Of a stretch of DNA of 64,000 nt, positions 11,556 to 23,225 are shown in pieces. The notes below the pieces were generated by a model, which was not told the DNA's origin, made no database searches, and was given only the letters and a program-made list of their open reading frames with translations. Every line of letters begins with the position of its first letter. Position 1 is the stretch's first letter. Both the position numbers and the translations under genes were made by a program. This stretch comes from Cristatella mucedo (lineage: Eukaryota; Bryozoa; Phylactolaemata; Cristatellidae), in the NCBI GenBank assembly GCA_009760855.2, contig WPIO01000062.1:452501-516500 (forward strand), given 5' to 3'.

Positions 11556-13304
11556 TTAATACCAGCTATTGCCACATTTCCATTTCCCCTTGCTTGCAGC
11601 AGGGAATGCAGCATTGCATGCCATATGTTGAGAGAAGTTTAATGCGGCTGCTTTGACATGTGGTTATGATGGGAGGGGAGCTGATTGGCTGCTGCCATGT
11701 CATGTGGTACTGGGGCAGGGCTATGCCAAAGTTCAGCCATTGCCAGCTGGCCAGGACAGTTTCTGCTCCTTTAGTTGAGTTGACAGTTTAAAATAAAGGG
11801 TTGCTGCACTATGGTTGCAGAGTCTGGGACGGTGGTTAGCTTTGTAGACTGGACAGGTCAGCAGGTCGAACAGCTGTTTCTCGGCTGCTGACAACTTGAG
11901 TGGTAGTACAATATAGATGCCATCGGCAGCAGTTGCCAAAGTGACTCATCTGCTCATGCTTTGCCGTATGCTTTATGCTTGACCTCCAAAACGTTTTACT
12001 GCAATATTTTACAAGTAAAGGGAACAGAGACTCCCCTATTATGCTCCTTTGCCCAAGTGTGGAGCTGTATGTCCGAGTTAAAAGTCTTCCAACTGCCTGT
12101 GCACCAGCAGAGTGGTTATTTATGATAAATTTATGTGGACACGAGTTTGCCTTTGAGCTGCTGTTTTACATTAATTAGATTTAGAGAGCTCTACACCGCC
12201 GTTAACAGGCGAAATCACCCCTGGAAACACACAATCTACACATGGAAACAGCCGGCAGTTTCCTGCTCCCACGTTGGTGTGGTGATTCGAGTTTTATTTT
12301 TAGATCTTCAGCTACATTGTGCAAATATATGTGTGTGTACATTGTGCAAGTATGTGTGTGTGTGTATCTTGGTCTGTCATTACTCAAAGCTACAAAGACT
12401 AAATGATTGTAAAAAGAGAGAATAGGTGGCTTTTGTTGCTCATTGATTTGTGAAGCAGATTTACAGCTTCATGCAGTTGCCGACACATCGATTTAAGGAC
12501 ATTAACACGTGCTGATTCTTGACGATTCAAGGGCTAAGGACTAGCCTGTTGAATGGCCCGACTAGCATAGATGCCAGAATTTAGCTTGCAAGTCTTGTGT
12601 GAACTAAGCCAGACTTCATTTGGTGGGCCATTTGATCAGTACCTCCAGTAACACTGGAGGTAACTAACATTTGCAATGCGATTCCCAATCCCAAAATAGA
12701 TGTTGTAATTTCAGTAACCATTTAAGACATTCAGACGATAAAGTAGCACAAAGAGCATGGCTGGCTAGTCGTCCGTGATTTATCCTCCTGGAGGAAATTG
12801 CAATTCTCATAGCAGCATTTCTAATGGGCTTACCAGGCATTATGAAGTTGCACCGAGACCGCTGCTTATTGGTATGAAGTAGAAATATGGGGAAATAATG
12901 AAAATATAGCATACTTTGTTTTGCCATGATTCTGGTGACCGAGCCAGCAAACGTTGGCCTATCGATGGTTCTTGAAGGCAAGAAAGGGGGTCCTTGTAAA
13001 TCCAGCTTGTGTGGCAGCAAAGCAAAATCATCACACGAGTAACTTCATAGGTCTAGATACCCTCAATGTGATACTAGGGAATGTTTTGGTACAGAAATGT
13101 CTGTCTAGGAAAAATTCCAACCACTGGATCAAAAGTGTATATAAATACCTAATAATTAGATTTAAGCATTGCAGTAGATATTAGTAGAAACCATCTTAAA
13201 ATAGAAATCATTCGAATGCCTGCGTGTGTTTATGTGTATTCAAAGATGTGGTATATACATGCACAGCGGAGAACTCGTCGATATGGTAGCAGCCTCTGTA
13301 GGTA
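11556..13304. other. No recognisable feature
   Basis: No supported gene or repeat. The short GT/TG-rich patch at 12325-12365 is a degenerate microsatellite. Confidence 0.45.
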
Positions 13305-13535
13305 ATGTGCCACTACAGTCCTTGCAGTCTATCCTTTAGAGACCGTGTGTTCAGTTTGTTTGCTCCCGAAGCCTGGAACTCGCTACCGACTGACGTCACG
13401 ACATCTCCTGGCTTGACTGCATTAAAAAACAAGTTAAAAAATCATCATGCTCCTCACAGCATTTGTTCCATCCGTGTGAATTATCATTCGTGTGCCCATG
13501 CCTGCACACACTGTGCATGCTATCACTAACCAATT
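13305..13535 (+). mobile_element. LINE-alpha reverse transcriptase, C-terminal fragment
   Basis: The frame contains FRDRVFSLFAPEAWNSLP followed by TDVTTSPGLTALKNKLK. This is the conserved C-terminal block of CR1/L2/Jockey-type LINE polyproteins (compare FGDRVCSSFAPEA at 38630-38990 on the minus strand). It is a 5'-truncated piece with no RT core. The downstream sequence resembles the LINE-alpha 3' UTR (CACTGTGCATGC, TATCACTAACC) until the CT repeat. Confidence 0.8.
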
Positions 13536-13565
13536 GACGATCCAGTCCAGCCAGTCACAAGCTGT

Positions 13566-13610
<45 letters not shown>
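13566..13610. repeat. (CT)n microsatellite
   Basis: Uninterrupted CT run of about 45 bp. It separates two LINE-alpha fragments of the same orientation. Confidence 0.97.
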
Positions 13611-13612
<2 letters not shown>

Positions 13613-13624
13613 ATGTAGTGATCT

Positions 13625-14223
13625 GCTATTTGAATATATCGATAAATCTTGCGACCTGCACTGGCTACCAGTCAAGCAACGCATCAACTTCAAGGTTTTG
13701 TCGCTCGCTTTTAGGTCCCTTCATTCTTTGGCTCCAACCTAACTATCAGATCTACTGCCTCACCAGGCTAAGCATCGTACCACCTGCTTTTCGAAATCCA
13801 ACTGTTTACCTATACCTTATTTATTTTATTTACCTCGTACAAACCTCAAATCCTTTGGAGACCGAGCCTTTAGTTCGTATGCTCCCAAAGCCTGGAACTA
13901 ACTCCCGACTTGCGTCACGGCATCCCCTGACTCGACCACGTTTAAAAAGAAACTAAAGACACCTATTTATCACAGCATTTAGTGGATCCCTGTGATTCGT
14001 CCTTGATGTGCTTATGCGTGCTGACACTGAGCATGCTGCCACTAACCACATTTGCATGCTGACCCTGTGCATGTCACTCCTAACTATGCTATTCTTGTTG
14101 TTTATTGAGCATGCAACCACTAACCATTCGATGGTGGTTCTTTTGCAGCAAATGTAAAGCATCTAGATAGTGATTGAGTTCTCTGAGGGTGCTTTATCAA
14201 GGTGTTATTATTATTATTATTAT
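13625..14223 (+). mobile_element. LINE-alpha 3' end with ATT tail
   Basis: Starts within DLHWLPVKQRINFKVLSL, with a frameshift near the start, passes through the 'KAWNS/NSRLAS' C-terminal block, then the 3' UTR (GCATGCTGCCACTAACCAC). It ends at AGTGATTGAGTTCTCTGAGG and an ATT repeat (14203-14223). Two frame changes and a stop make it a pseudogene. It is the clearest complete LINE-alpha 3' terminus on the + strand in the left half. Confidence 0.88.
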
Positions 14224-14484
14224 TAATCTGATGCACCCTTTTGGTAGGGGCTTTGTTTTCTGAGTGGGAGACACGTACCGGGATGTCACTTATGGCATGT
14301 GCTAATCCTATCCCATTCACTCTGTATGGTGATGGGGGTGGGTGTGGTTGGAGGCACATTTTACAAAAAAGTGTAAACTGCGGGACTGAAGCTCTTACAA
14401 ATCTGCATTATTTTTGGTATGCCCGACTGATCCAAACCTGTCACGCCTCTTATCACAAAAGGAAAGTCTTGAGATGAACCACCA
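14224..14484. other. No recognisable feature
   Basis: Short interval between LINE fragments; no assignment. Confidence 0.4.
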
Positions 14485-14680
14485 GGTTTCCATAAACTGA
14501 GGATATCGGCAATGCACTTGCTGTTAACTGAGCTTAATGAAGTTACATTCATTTTTAGACATCCATCTCTAGCTACACCCAAATGACTTACTGTACCTTC
14601 TTTTAACACGGCTGTGTTCAAAGTCAATAGTTGTTATTGGGATTTTTGTGGCCAACAGAACGTCATTTGCAAAGGCTTTT
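14485..14680 (-). mobile_element. Probable LINE fragment (post-RT region), repeat pair member 1
   Basis: Nucleotide-similar to 16848-17025 in the same orientation: shared GTTAA-TGAGCTT, TTTTTAGA-CCATC, CTGTAC and AGAA-TCATTTG-AAAG blocks. The minus-strand frame contains VSHLGVARDG followed by VTSLSSVNSKC. This resembles the ARNLGV-FDS-L and HISSxVKSxYF pattern just after the LINE RT core. I infer a very old LINE piece; the assignment is tentative. Confidence 0.5.
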
Positions 14681-15247
14681 TTATTTTGAGAGATGATCAA
14701 GTTACTTGTTTTTTTTTTTATTGGAAATGGCCGGGGGTAGGAGAATAGAAACCTATCTACTTAGCACTTTCAGAAGGACACGACCTTTAAAAATCGAGCC
14801 CTCCACACTCACACAAGAACGGAATGCATCATTTTTTGTGGCATAGCAGGGGGCCTCTGGCTATGCGTAGTATTATCGGTCGAAGTAGCTTTCTAGAACA
14901 TTGAACAGTTTTAACTTGTTGGCAATTTACCCTTAATTCTGTTTTGTCCTTCTGTATGGCATCAGATTATAGCAGTCGCAGGTGCTAACATAACAGCTCC
15001 TTCCGTGGCACTATGGTAGTCGTAAGGACGAATAACTTCGAAGGAAATTAACGATTGTTTAACTCCTTCAAGGTAGTCCACAGATCGTAGCGGTTTAAAT
15101 GAACGAGAAAAGACGAACTTCCGTTGGGACTGACGGTTTGAGGTTGGTTGGCATGACAGCGCTTACTTAGCCGCCATTGGAGAAGGGGTTCGAGGCTCAA
15201 CCGTGCATCTTTGATGATGAAAAAGCTTTCTTACAAGCTGCCTTCGG
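14681..15247. other. No recognisable feature
   Basis: Unassigned sequence; no domain or repeat recognised. Confidence 0.4.
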
Positions 15248-15250
15248 TGC

Positions 15251-15314
<64 letters not shown>

Positions 15315-15455
15315 GAGTTAGTAGTAGTAGTAGTAGTAGAAGTTAGTAGTAGTAGTGGTAGTAGTGGTAGTAGTGGTAGTAGTGGTAGCAGTGGTAGCAG
15401 TGGTAGCAGTGGTAGCAGTGGTAGCGGTGGTAGCAGTGGTAGTAGTGGTAGTAGG
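15248..15455. repeat. (AGT)n / (GGTAGYAGT)n compound microsatellite
   Basis: A pure TAG/AGT triplet run to about 15314, then degenerate AGT triplets. From about 15355 there is a 9-bp higher-order unit (GGTAGTAGT becoming GGTAGCAGT). It yields poly-Tyr, poly-Val and Leu-Pro shadow frames. Confidence 0.95.
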
Positions 15456-15686
15456 GGAGTGCTCATTAGGCAGATTATCTCCGTACGTACCTACAATCCT
15501 CCACCATCCTTACCCACCCCTCGTCTGCCTACGGTGGCACACGATTGTGTAGTCCCCACTAAGCTCGGCTGCCAGTTAAGCGTTAAGAGTGCTCAGCAGT
15601 TTGAAATGAGTCACTGTGTCACAGTCACTGAGTCTTCAGGGGGCTACTCGGTGGCAGGTGAACTTTAGGAACCATATGCTTGCGTA
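15456..15686. other. No recognisable feature
   Basis: Short unassigned stretch. Confidence 0.4.
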
Positions 15687-15785
15687 TGTACGTGTGTGTG
15701 TGTGTGTGTGTGTGTGTGCTCGTGTGTATTTGTTTGTTTGTATGTGTGTGTGCACGTGCGTGTGTGCGCGCATGCTCGAGTGTGC
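15687..15785. repeat. (GT)n microsatellite, degenerate
   Basis: GT repeats at 15690-15718 followed by imperfect GT/GC-rich repeats to about 15785. Confidence 0.9.
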
Positions 15786-16847
15786 ACGAGTATGCGTGGG
15801 CCTCTCAAATGCACCAGGGTGGCACCTTACAATGGGCAGGCTTTGCCAGCAGGACGTGGCTTTGCGAGCACCTTTCCTTAAGCTGCCAAATGAGTGCACT
15901 GCCGTATGCGACCGTGTCACATTACTCGACGTAGTAGCCTTTAATATTTTGGCGAGGTTGTCTATGGAGTGGTTTTGTTGTCCATCCTGAAATGGGTGTC
16001 TTCTTGTAAGGCTTTATTATACTGTAGAGTTAGGCTTCCAGCTCGTATTGCACCGTGTGCATTCACGATGTGGCTATGGGCCACGGTTCCACATGCAACC
16101 GTCTGCTGGAAGGTGGGCTAGCATCCGAAGAATAGGGGCTTGGGTCCTTGCACGGCCGACTCACTTACTCCAATTACGCTGACCTCGGTGTGCCATCATG
16201 AGGTTGCTTGGAAACAGGCGATTACCTTTGTAGACAGCAGAGGTCGGCCTTAGCAATTGCTTTGCTTAGCAGTTAATTTATTTATGGCCTTTGCCAAGCA
16301 CCAGAAGGTTAGGCGGATAAACGGCCAGCCCTTAATTTGGCCCGGTAGAAGAGTTCAGGTACTCCTCTATTTCAGGTACTACCAAAGGGCCGGGTCTCTT
16401 TTTCTCTTGTGGACCTCTCTGCAATCGTTCGAAGAAGAAAACAAAAAAGAAACATCGTGTAGGGGTTCCAATTTGGCACTGCTGTATGTCTACCGAGGTT
16501 AAACTCTGCTAGCTATATTGTGCAGCTCAGCAGGTTGTTCTATCGACTCGGTTTGCACTATAGTCTGAACCACAATGTCATTTAATGACTTAAAAAAAAA
16601 TGTGCTGTTACCCAATGCTATATGTGGATTTGATTTCAAGACATGAGAATGGTTTGTCATGTGCCGCTTCCATTCTATTCATCTGCTTTCTCATGAGATT
16701 GGTTCCGATTGTGGGAAGATTGGTTGTATAAAAAACCTCTAACATGTTTGGCTAGGATCCCCTCAAATCTGCATACTTTTCTATGATCGACTGACTCACA
16801 TGTGTTGAACCACTACCAAAAAAGTAAATGCGGGAGGTGCATCGTCA
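15786..16847. other. No recognisable feature
   Basis: No gene or repeat recognised. Confidence 0.4.
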
Positions 16848-17025
16848 GGTTGTTATAATCTGAGGTTATTGCAGTTAAGTGAGCTTCATTTAGGGACGTC
16901 GTTTTTAGAAACCCATCCATCGCTAAACCTGTCCGCATGCCTTGCTGTACATTCGGTTTGTTTGGCTGCATTCAGAGTCGATTGGTAAGCTCAGGTTTTT
17001 TGTGACCCCCAGAATATCATTTGAA
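16848..17025 (-). mobile_element. Probable LINE fragment, repeat pair member 2
   Basis: Aligns with 14485-14680 in the same orientation through most of its length (see that entry). It is more decayed, with several stops in all minus-strand frames. It could be any dispersed repeat; the LINE assignment rests on member 1. Confidence 0.45.
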
Positions 17026-17817
17026 AGTTGTGCCAGTCTGGTTCAGGAAATTATTGGAACCTGAATGAGTGGCTGCTTCCTTCGTGGTTTGACCAAGGGT
17101 ACTGGTCAAGATTGTAGATGCAGCAGTAGTGGAGATCACGACTGACCTGGTAAAACCAACGTCGTTGCATATCGTCCAATGTACTTCACGTCTGTAGCAT
17201 GAACGAATTTAATGCCTCGATACTCTTATGAACCGGTTGCATCAACCGCTTTAAACCTGTTTTACGATCATTATCGAGGTCCCTTGGAGGTTTTTATATT
17301 ACATTATCACGGGGGCGGGCCTCAGCTTACTTCTTGCAGGAATGAGCGCCCTGCCCATCTCTTTGATCTGTGATACAAGTACTGCGTTCGTTTAGACTTT
17401 AGCCCGCTCAGTTTGGCTGGGATTGATAGTGTGAATAGATAGCTGCCTTCATGCGTGGCTGGCTTAGGCCCCGGGGCTTGCAGTTCTGCATCTCTTTGAT
17501 TTTGTTCTAAACCATTTCATTTCAAGAAGGTAGGACTGCCAGCGAACGCTTCGTTTGCGTTGTATCGTTAGCATTAGCATTGTACGATACACGCCGTAGA
17601 GCATCACTGCTCCACGCTGGTGCAGGTGTGATGCAAGCTGCGCTGCCTGTCCTGTCCAACGGGCAACTGTGGTGCAGCGGTAATAGCAACTGCAATGAGA
17701 CATTTGTGTTGCACCCTTTGAGAGATGTTGATCTCTTTCTAGGGTCTTAACATATGCTGGAAAAGACGAACGCCAATTGGTTAGAGTGTTTCCTGTTCAC
17801 TGCACTCAATAACAACG
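17026..17817. other. No recognisable feature
   Basis: No gene or repeat recognised. Confidence 0.4.
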
Positions 17818-18585
17818 ATAAGGCATTTGTCTAGTGCCCTTGGAGAACTTAATCTCTTCCATGACACTTTATATATGCTCTAAAGGAAGCACGACCATAT
17901 GGTTGTGGATAGCATGCATAGAGTTAGCAGGCATGAGCACACGCGAAGGCTAATTCGCACGGACCCACCAAATTTTGTGAAGAGCCTGTAGCTTCTGTTT
18001 GACTGTCGTCAATTCAGGGGATGTGTAAATATCCGTGTGGTGAGCTCCAGGCTTTGGGAGTGTAGCAACTAAAGACACGGTCTCCAACGGATTTGAGGTT
18101 GGTTCGATGTACAGCAAGACTACTTGAGTCAGACGAGTGGCTGTTGCGTTACCTAGACTGATTGGGAACTAATTCGGCTGTAGGCTGGAGTAAGAAATTG
18201 AAGGGACCTAAGAGTGCGTGACAGAACCTTCAAATTTATGCACTGCTTGGTGGGGATCCAGCGCAGGTCGGTGAGAAGTCTTGTTATGTGGCCGCTGCAA
18301 AGCTCACGGCAAACAAGCATAGCTGCACAGTTTTACACCAGGTGTAAGCTCTTGATTTCTTAGGCCGGAAGACTTGCAATTAGTAAGTTGCAGATATTCG
18401 CTGTGTAAGCATAGCCGAATTTTTGCACTGTTACATAGGTGAAAGTAAACAGACTTGACAGTTGAGCTGATGTGGTCGTCTTGTGAATGCTGCTTTTGAG
18501 CAGGTCACCCTGATTTTGTGCAGATGCTACAGGAGATATGCTGGTGGAACCTATTTTTAGGTATAGGTTTTTCAATTTCTGAGTA
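17818..18585 (-). mobile_element. LINE-alpha 3' portion, degenerate
   Basis: The minus-strand reading begins in the post-RT region (LKIGSTSISPVASAQN, then TTTSAQLSSLFTFTYV, matching SASISPVESAHN in the copy at 33393-33851). It continues through the conserved C-terminal block (CCAACGGATTTGAGG corresponds to the NLKS-G-R motif). It ends in the tail GGAGAACTTAATCTCTTCC near 17845-17863. Several stops and frameshifts are present and the ATT tail is lost. Confidence 0.8.
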
Positions 18586-21256
18586 ATCTTTGGTTTGCCT
18601 TAACTGTTGAGTTGCTTTGTCGTCATCTAAGCTAGATACCTTAGAAATCTTACAAGCAGGTCAGAACAACACGGCTAGGCTACCGGCTAGCTAGGCAGCT
18701 TGACCCGGCAGTGACTGCTCGTGTCTCACCAGTCTTATCCAGCTGAGCTTGCTTGGCCCTTGGCTGCCCTTTGTGCTCGTGGCCAGAAATAGCACTGCTC
18801 TCGTGCTGACGTGCTCGGGTTGCTACCCTTGTGGCGAGGTGGCAGGAGTCTCTGAATTATTGCTGAGTTGGTCACTTGATCGTGCTCTTTTTTTTGCCGG
18901 CATCGAAACGTTAAACAGCAATGCTTGCTGTCTAACTAAGGTGCATGACAAAACAAGTCGATGCCGAGATGGAGTGTGTGGACGGACTAGTTGACTGGCA
19001 AAATTAGTGATTGCATGAATGCTATGTCGTACGGTTCGTGACAGAGTCACCGGTGGGTTGGCAGTGGGCCTTGTTCCGTGGCCGCACGGCTGCCTGTTAT
19101 CCTCCTGCTCCTTGTCCTCCTCGTGGTCACCTGCCAGGGGATGAGCTTACCTGGGTATGCCTGACGAGGCTTGCTGGCAGCTAACTGGTACATCAGCAGG
19201 CCGACAGCCAAGCCGGGCTAATAGCTGATTCGCAAGCTGCAGCTCCTTTTTGTCCAATTGGTTCAAGTTTCGATGACAGGGTGTGCATGCTCTGGTGCAT
19301 GTGGTGTGTGCTTGTGGTGCGCACGTGGTGTGGTGTGGTGTGCGCTTGGCAAAGATCTCTCGTGGTTGCACTTCAAGTGTGAGACAGTCAGAAAATCGAT
19401 GAAACGATTTGTATAGCATCCAGCTTAGCCCCAAAGGGTAGCGTCAAGATGCTGCTGATGCTTGGCGGTTACTTAGTCATGGTCAAGGTCTGACTGAGGA
19501 GGGTTGGGTTAGAGCACAGCAATGACTGGAGAAAACCTCCAACCCTCCCTCCGCAATGGCTAAAAAGAGACAAGAGTGGGAAGACCCACCCACCGAAATG
19601 TCTTGCAAGCCTGCCCCTTAGGCTTGCCAATCTAGTTACCATGGCTAGCTTTTTCCTGCCTCCTCCCCCCCCCCCGAAGCTTGACAGCTCAGCGATGGCT
19701 GCACCATGAGTGGCCTGGCAGCAGGCACCCTGTGCTTGTTCTCTAGCCTGGCATGCCGAGTAGCCATATCTTGAGTGTCTGGCCAGCTGCCTGCTGGAAT
19801 TAAGGCCTGTGAAAGGTGCACTTGTCCATTTCCGGTGAGCTAGCAGCACGGTCGAAGTTCAAGTACAGCAGGCCACAACTGGCAAGACTCATTGGCAATA
19901 ATCACTTTAGCATGTGATCCGGAAGTCAAGGTGTGAGCTATGGCTCTTACCACATTTTGTGGTATGTATGTAATGGCGTGGGTGGGAGGGGGGGTCTTGG
20001 TCGGCCATTGATGCTCATTTAAACCTGTGCTAATCGGTCATTCGTCATCCGTCGGCACGTTTTGAGGACCTGCACGGCCCTCAGTACCTTTGAAACCTGC
20101 TGCTTGACTGGGGCTCGACTCTGGTCAATCTGTTGCCCGTTTTTTGCCTTTTTTTGCAAAATTGCACAATCTAAATCATAACGAGAGAAACTGCCAGACG
20201 TCCACGAGATAGATGCTATTAGTGTCCGATGGGCCAAGTGTTTATTTATTAGTGGTGACAAGCCAGGGTAGTGGGACGAAGCTCTTCCTAGTAAGTCTAA
20301 CCACCCACGGATTCATGCCTTTTCCTTTGGTCCCCTGCTTTTGGCAAGTCTTTTTGCTCAACTCGTTCGGATTAGCCGTCTGATATGTTATTATCATTTG
20401 CTAACACCCGCCTTCCAATGTTTTTGGGCAATGGCAACACTTGCCTCTCGTTGCATTGGTAGCTGACCATTTCTCGAGTGTGCCTATTGGGTTCTATCAG
20501 CTAGTGATGATGTGCCAGTCCTCATTGAGATCTGTGCACAGGGTTTGAATGATTTCGTGCACGTTCGTTGTTAAGGACAGCTGAAGGAGCAGTGCAGTAA
20601 GGAGTGCTTGTCCCCTACCTCTCGAAACCACCAGCCTGATAATTTCGACTACCAACTGTCTGCATTCCGAGATAGAGACTATGGTTATTTTTCGAAGGGC
20701 GTGTTATTGCGCATGCAAGCCTATGTTCAGTGTGTCCATGTGTGTCGGCGTTTGTGCTTGCGCATGTATGGAAAAGGATTTGGGAAGTGGAGAAGATCCA
20801 CATTGAATTTTCGGTCCTGAGCTTCACCACTGTCTTTCGAGTTGTTTTCTCTCAAGTTCGCCAAGGTGTTGTGATGCTGGGCCTCCTGCTGTTTGTTTGG
20901 CTTCACCTACAGCATATTGCAGACATCTGATGAGTGCTGGTTTTCATATTTGTTTGGGTTTTCTTACCGTCTTTAGCTTAGCTTGCATGCCAACAGGAGG
21001 CTGCTGATTGCGACCCATCCCCACTTGCATTCAATGGTTCTCGACTTGCCGAGGGAATGAGAGGCTGCCAACAACTGTCAGCTCACTACAGAGATTATAG
21101 ATTAGCTCTCCACAGCTCGTGACTTCCCTCGTCCTAATAATCGAAATGATGCTGCAACATTCACGGCCCTAACCTGGATGTGAACATGTAAAGCGCGCTT
21201 GTGCCTTCGTGGTCTGCACCGGCTGTTCAGCTTTTTCCCTCTTTTCATGTCCACAG
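18586..21256. other. Presumed intron upstream of the first visible YAP exon
   Basis: No exon for the N-terminal YAP regions was found here: no TEAD-binding signature and no LPxGWE of WW1. The 3' end (about 21230-21256) is a good polypyrimidine tract and acceptor, TTTCATGTCCACAG. Two C/T-rich mononucleotide patches and short frames are present, none convincing. Confidence 0.5.
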
Positions 21257-21468
21257 CCACAACAATCGAACAACCTCATGGAACGATCCCCGGAAAGCAA
21301 TGTTGAATCAGATGCCAGCACCGGCCGAACTGCCTGCAGCACCGCCAGCACCCACCGACGGCCTGGGACCTCTTCCAGAAGGTTGGGAGAGAGCCACCAC
21401 TCCACAGGGCGAGATGTACTTTATTGACCACATAAATAAAGTAACCAGCTGGTTTGACCCAAGACTGC
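21257..21468 (+). CDS. YAP1: YAP/Yorkie co-activator, exon with end of WW1 and all of WW2
   Basis: Partial gene; this is the first exon visible. It starts after the acceptor TCCACAG and contributes the last base of a split codon. It then encodes residues 1-70 of the visible protein: the second half of WW1 ([16 protein letters not shown], like the human HIDQTTTWQDPRKAML), a Pro/Ala linker, and a complete WW2 from LPEGWE (39-44) to SWFDPR (64-69). Both signature Trp of WW2 and the central YFID strand are present. In this family WW domains bind PPxY partners such as LATS kinases and angiomotins. It ends at donor C|GTAAGT with one base of a codon, exactly complemented by the next exon. WW1 is split at the same place as I recall for vertebrate YAP1. 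Two WW domains favour YAP over TAZ. Confidence 0.95.
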
Positions 21469-22087
21469 GTAAGTTGACCTCACTAGCCTCGATACTCTGT
21501 CTGTGCCTCTGCATGCGCAAGCGATCAAGCTAGATAGAGAGCAGGGATGAGTAAAGCACATTTAGTGGTCAAGAAATTAGTTTTCGAGAATGTGCAATGC
21601 TCAGACATATCCGATACTACTTCAGTTTCGTTGGCATTGTCGCAATGACAGCAGCCACTGAAGCTTAACATGTTTTCCACTTGAGCCGGTCAGCCCACGC
21701 TGCAGGGACACTGTACAATTGTTTGCCATGTGACTGTCTTTACTTGCGCTACCATGACTTATGATGGTCCCTATCGTATCGTCCTTATAATCTGGCCTGC
21801 TGCTGCAATAAAAGTGAGTGATACCATTGCATAGCAAAATTAACAGTTGCTGTTAAGTCAGGCAGCATGTCAAGTACAGGACTAGAGGGTGGCATGCAAA
21901 CCGGAATTTTGCTTTAGAACAAAGGGAGGGTTGCTGGTATTTGGCTTTATATTTGTTCACGTGTAGCCTTTCGTTCGAGGTATGCTGTCGTAAGCACCTA
22001 CAGACGTGTATGCGAGCACACACCTAACAACCTAACAAAACACACACACATGCACACGCACACATGGCGAGAAACAAGGTAGTTGTA
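21469..22087 (+). other. YAP intron, left part
   Basis: No exon signal was recognised. Degenerate CA repeats at 22018-22062 are the only structure. The intron runs 21469-23225 (1757 bp). Confidence 0.6.
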
Positions 22088-22222
22088 TATAAATTTGATT
22101 TATTTGTATAGTGCTTTAAGAGAAATTAGTCTCTATCCAGGCGCGTCACGTACGCCACCGTGCCTGAGCCCACGACCTCGGTAGTCAAAAGCAAAAAGCT
22201 AACCCATTGGCAAAACCGGGGC
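22088..22222 (-). repeat. SINE family B in YAP intron
   Basis: The minus strand carries a tRNA-like head (TTGCCAATGGGTTAGCTTTT) and box B-like GGTCGTGGGCTCAGGC. The tail is GCGCCTGGATAGAGACTAAT, TTCTCTTAAAGCACTATAC and an AT-rich end. It aligns along its whole length with 6926-7072. Confidence 0.8.
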
Positions 22223-22274
22223 TGCATATGGTGTTGTTTACAGTATTATTATTTACCATGCATTCCTTACACGA

Positions 22275-22392
22275 AAATGGGTTCGAGGTCTGCAGAAGGC
22301 AATTCTTTATTGCCTACTGCAAGTAGTGGTGATGGCCACTAAGGCTCTTCTGTCGCTATATAAATAAGGCTGTTGAATTAGCTGGCCGTTAC
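22275..22392 (+). repeat. SINE family A, 5'-truncated
   Basis: From box B (GGGTTCGAGG) through GCAATTCTTTATTGCC, GTAGTGGTGATGGCCACTAA, GGCTCTTCTGTCGCTATA and AATAAGGCTGTTGAATTAGC. It matches 45540-45637 closely. The head is missing or replaced by TTA-rich sequence. Confidence 0.8.
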
Positions 22393-22394
22393 TT

Positions 22395-22700
22395 TTTTAA
22401 AGGTAGAAGTACAGGTACAGCTGTAAATCGTCTGCATGGAAATGAAAGGCTATATTGTGCTTGGAGAATGCATCATCAGCAAGAGGAACGGTATACATTG
22501 GGGAAAGATGCTGATCTAGAACAAGCTCTGGGGTACCCAACACTTCGAAGGCTCCCCATACGTGGCCTTTGTCATTTATGCCCTAAATTTACCTCTGAGA
22601 AAGGACTTAAACCTTCGTAGTTCCGTGACGTTGATGCCCAGTGAGACAGCCACTCAAGAAACCTTGATGGTCAATGGTACCAAACACAGCCGAGAGAGCT
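22395..22700 (-). mobile_element. LINE-alpha reverse transcriptase fragment
   Basis: Minus-strand frames, broken by frameshifts, give LSAVFGTIDHQ (RT motif A, usually LSAAFDTIDH). Further on come VPQSLF and TVPLADDAFSKHNIAFHFHA followed by DDLQLYLYF (motif C, usually FYADDTQLYL). This is the catalytic core of a CR1/L2/Jockey-type RT. Motif C keeps ADD, but motif A has Gly for the catalytic Asp (FGTIDH). It is a dead fragment. Confidence 0.75.
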
Positions 22701-22897
22701 GCCGTTATGCTCGATAGCTACTGTTTATTTATGTTAGGGTTTATGTGTGGGTACACTTTGCATGTTATCACGGACCACTTTGAGATGCCTCCCTTACAGC
22801 TTATGGAAAGTGCCTAAAGATGGTCTTCTGAGGGTGCCATACAGACATGTTATCATTTTTAGCATTTTAATTATTATATAAGTGTATATATAGGTGC

Positions 22898-23030
<133 letters not shown>

Positions 23031-23225
23031 CATTTGCCGGCCTGTGCTTCTGTTGCTATAGTGTTAGTGCATCATCGTGCGATATAAATCGCCCTCACAT
23101 GTAGAAATTACATGCTCAATATTTCGGGATATTAGTCAGGATATTACGAGTGAGCTCGTGCCGTACTGTACACATAATTTTGCTTTGGTGACTGCATGCA
23201 TTTTGGTGCTCTTTAATTGTTTCAG

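Noticed and set aside
15197..15552. Poly-Tyr, poly-Val and Leu-Pro frames
   Set aside because: Products of the AGT triplet repeat.
1..21256. N-terminal YAP exons (TEAD-binding domain, start of WW1)
   Set aside because: Searched for the LPxGWE and the TEAD-binding signatures on the + strand; none seen. An exon ending in AA before a GT that fits WW1 was tested at about 12016, but it runs into a TGA upstream.
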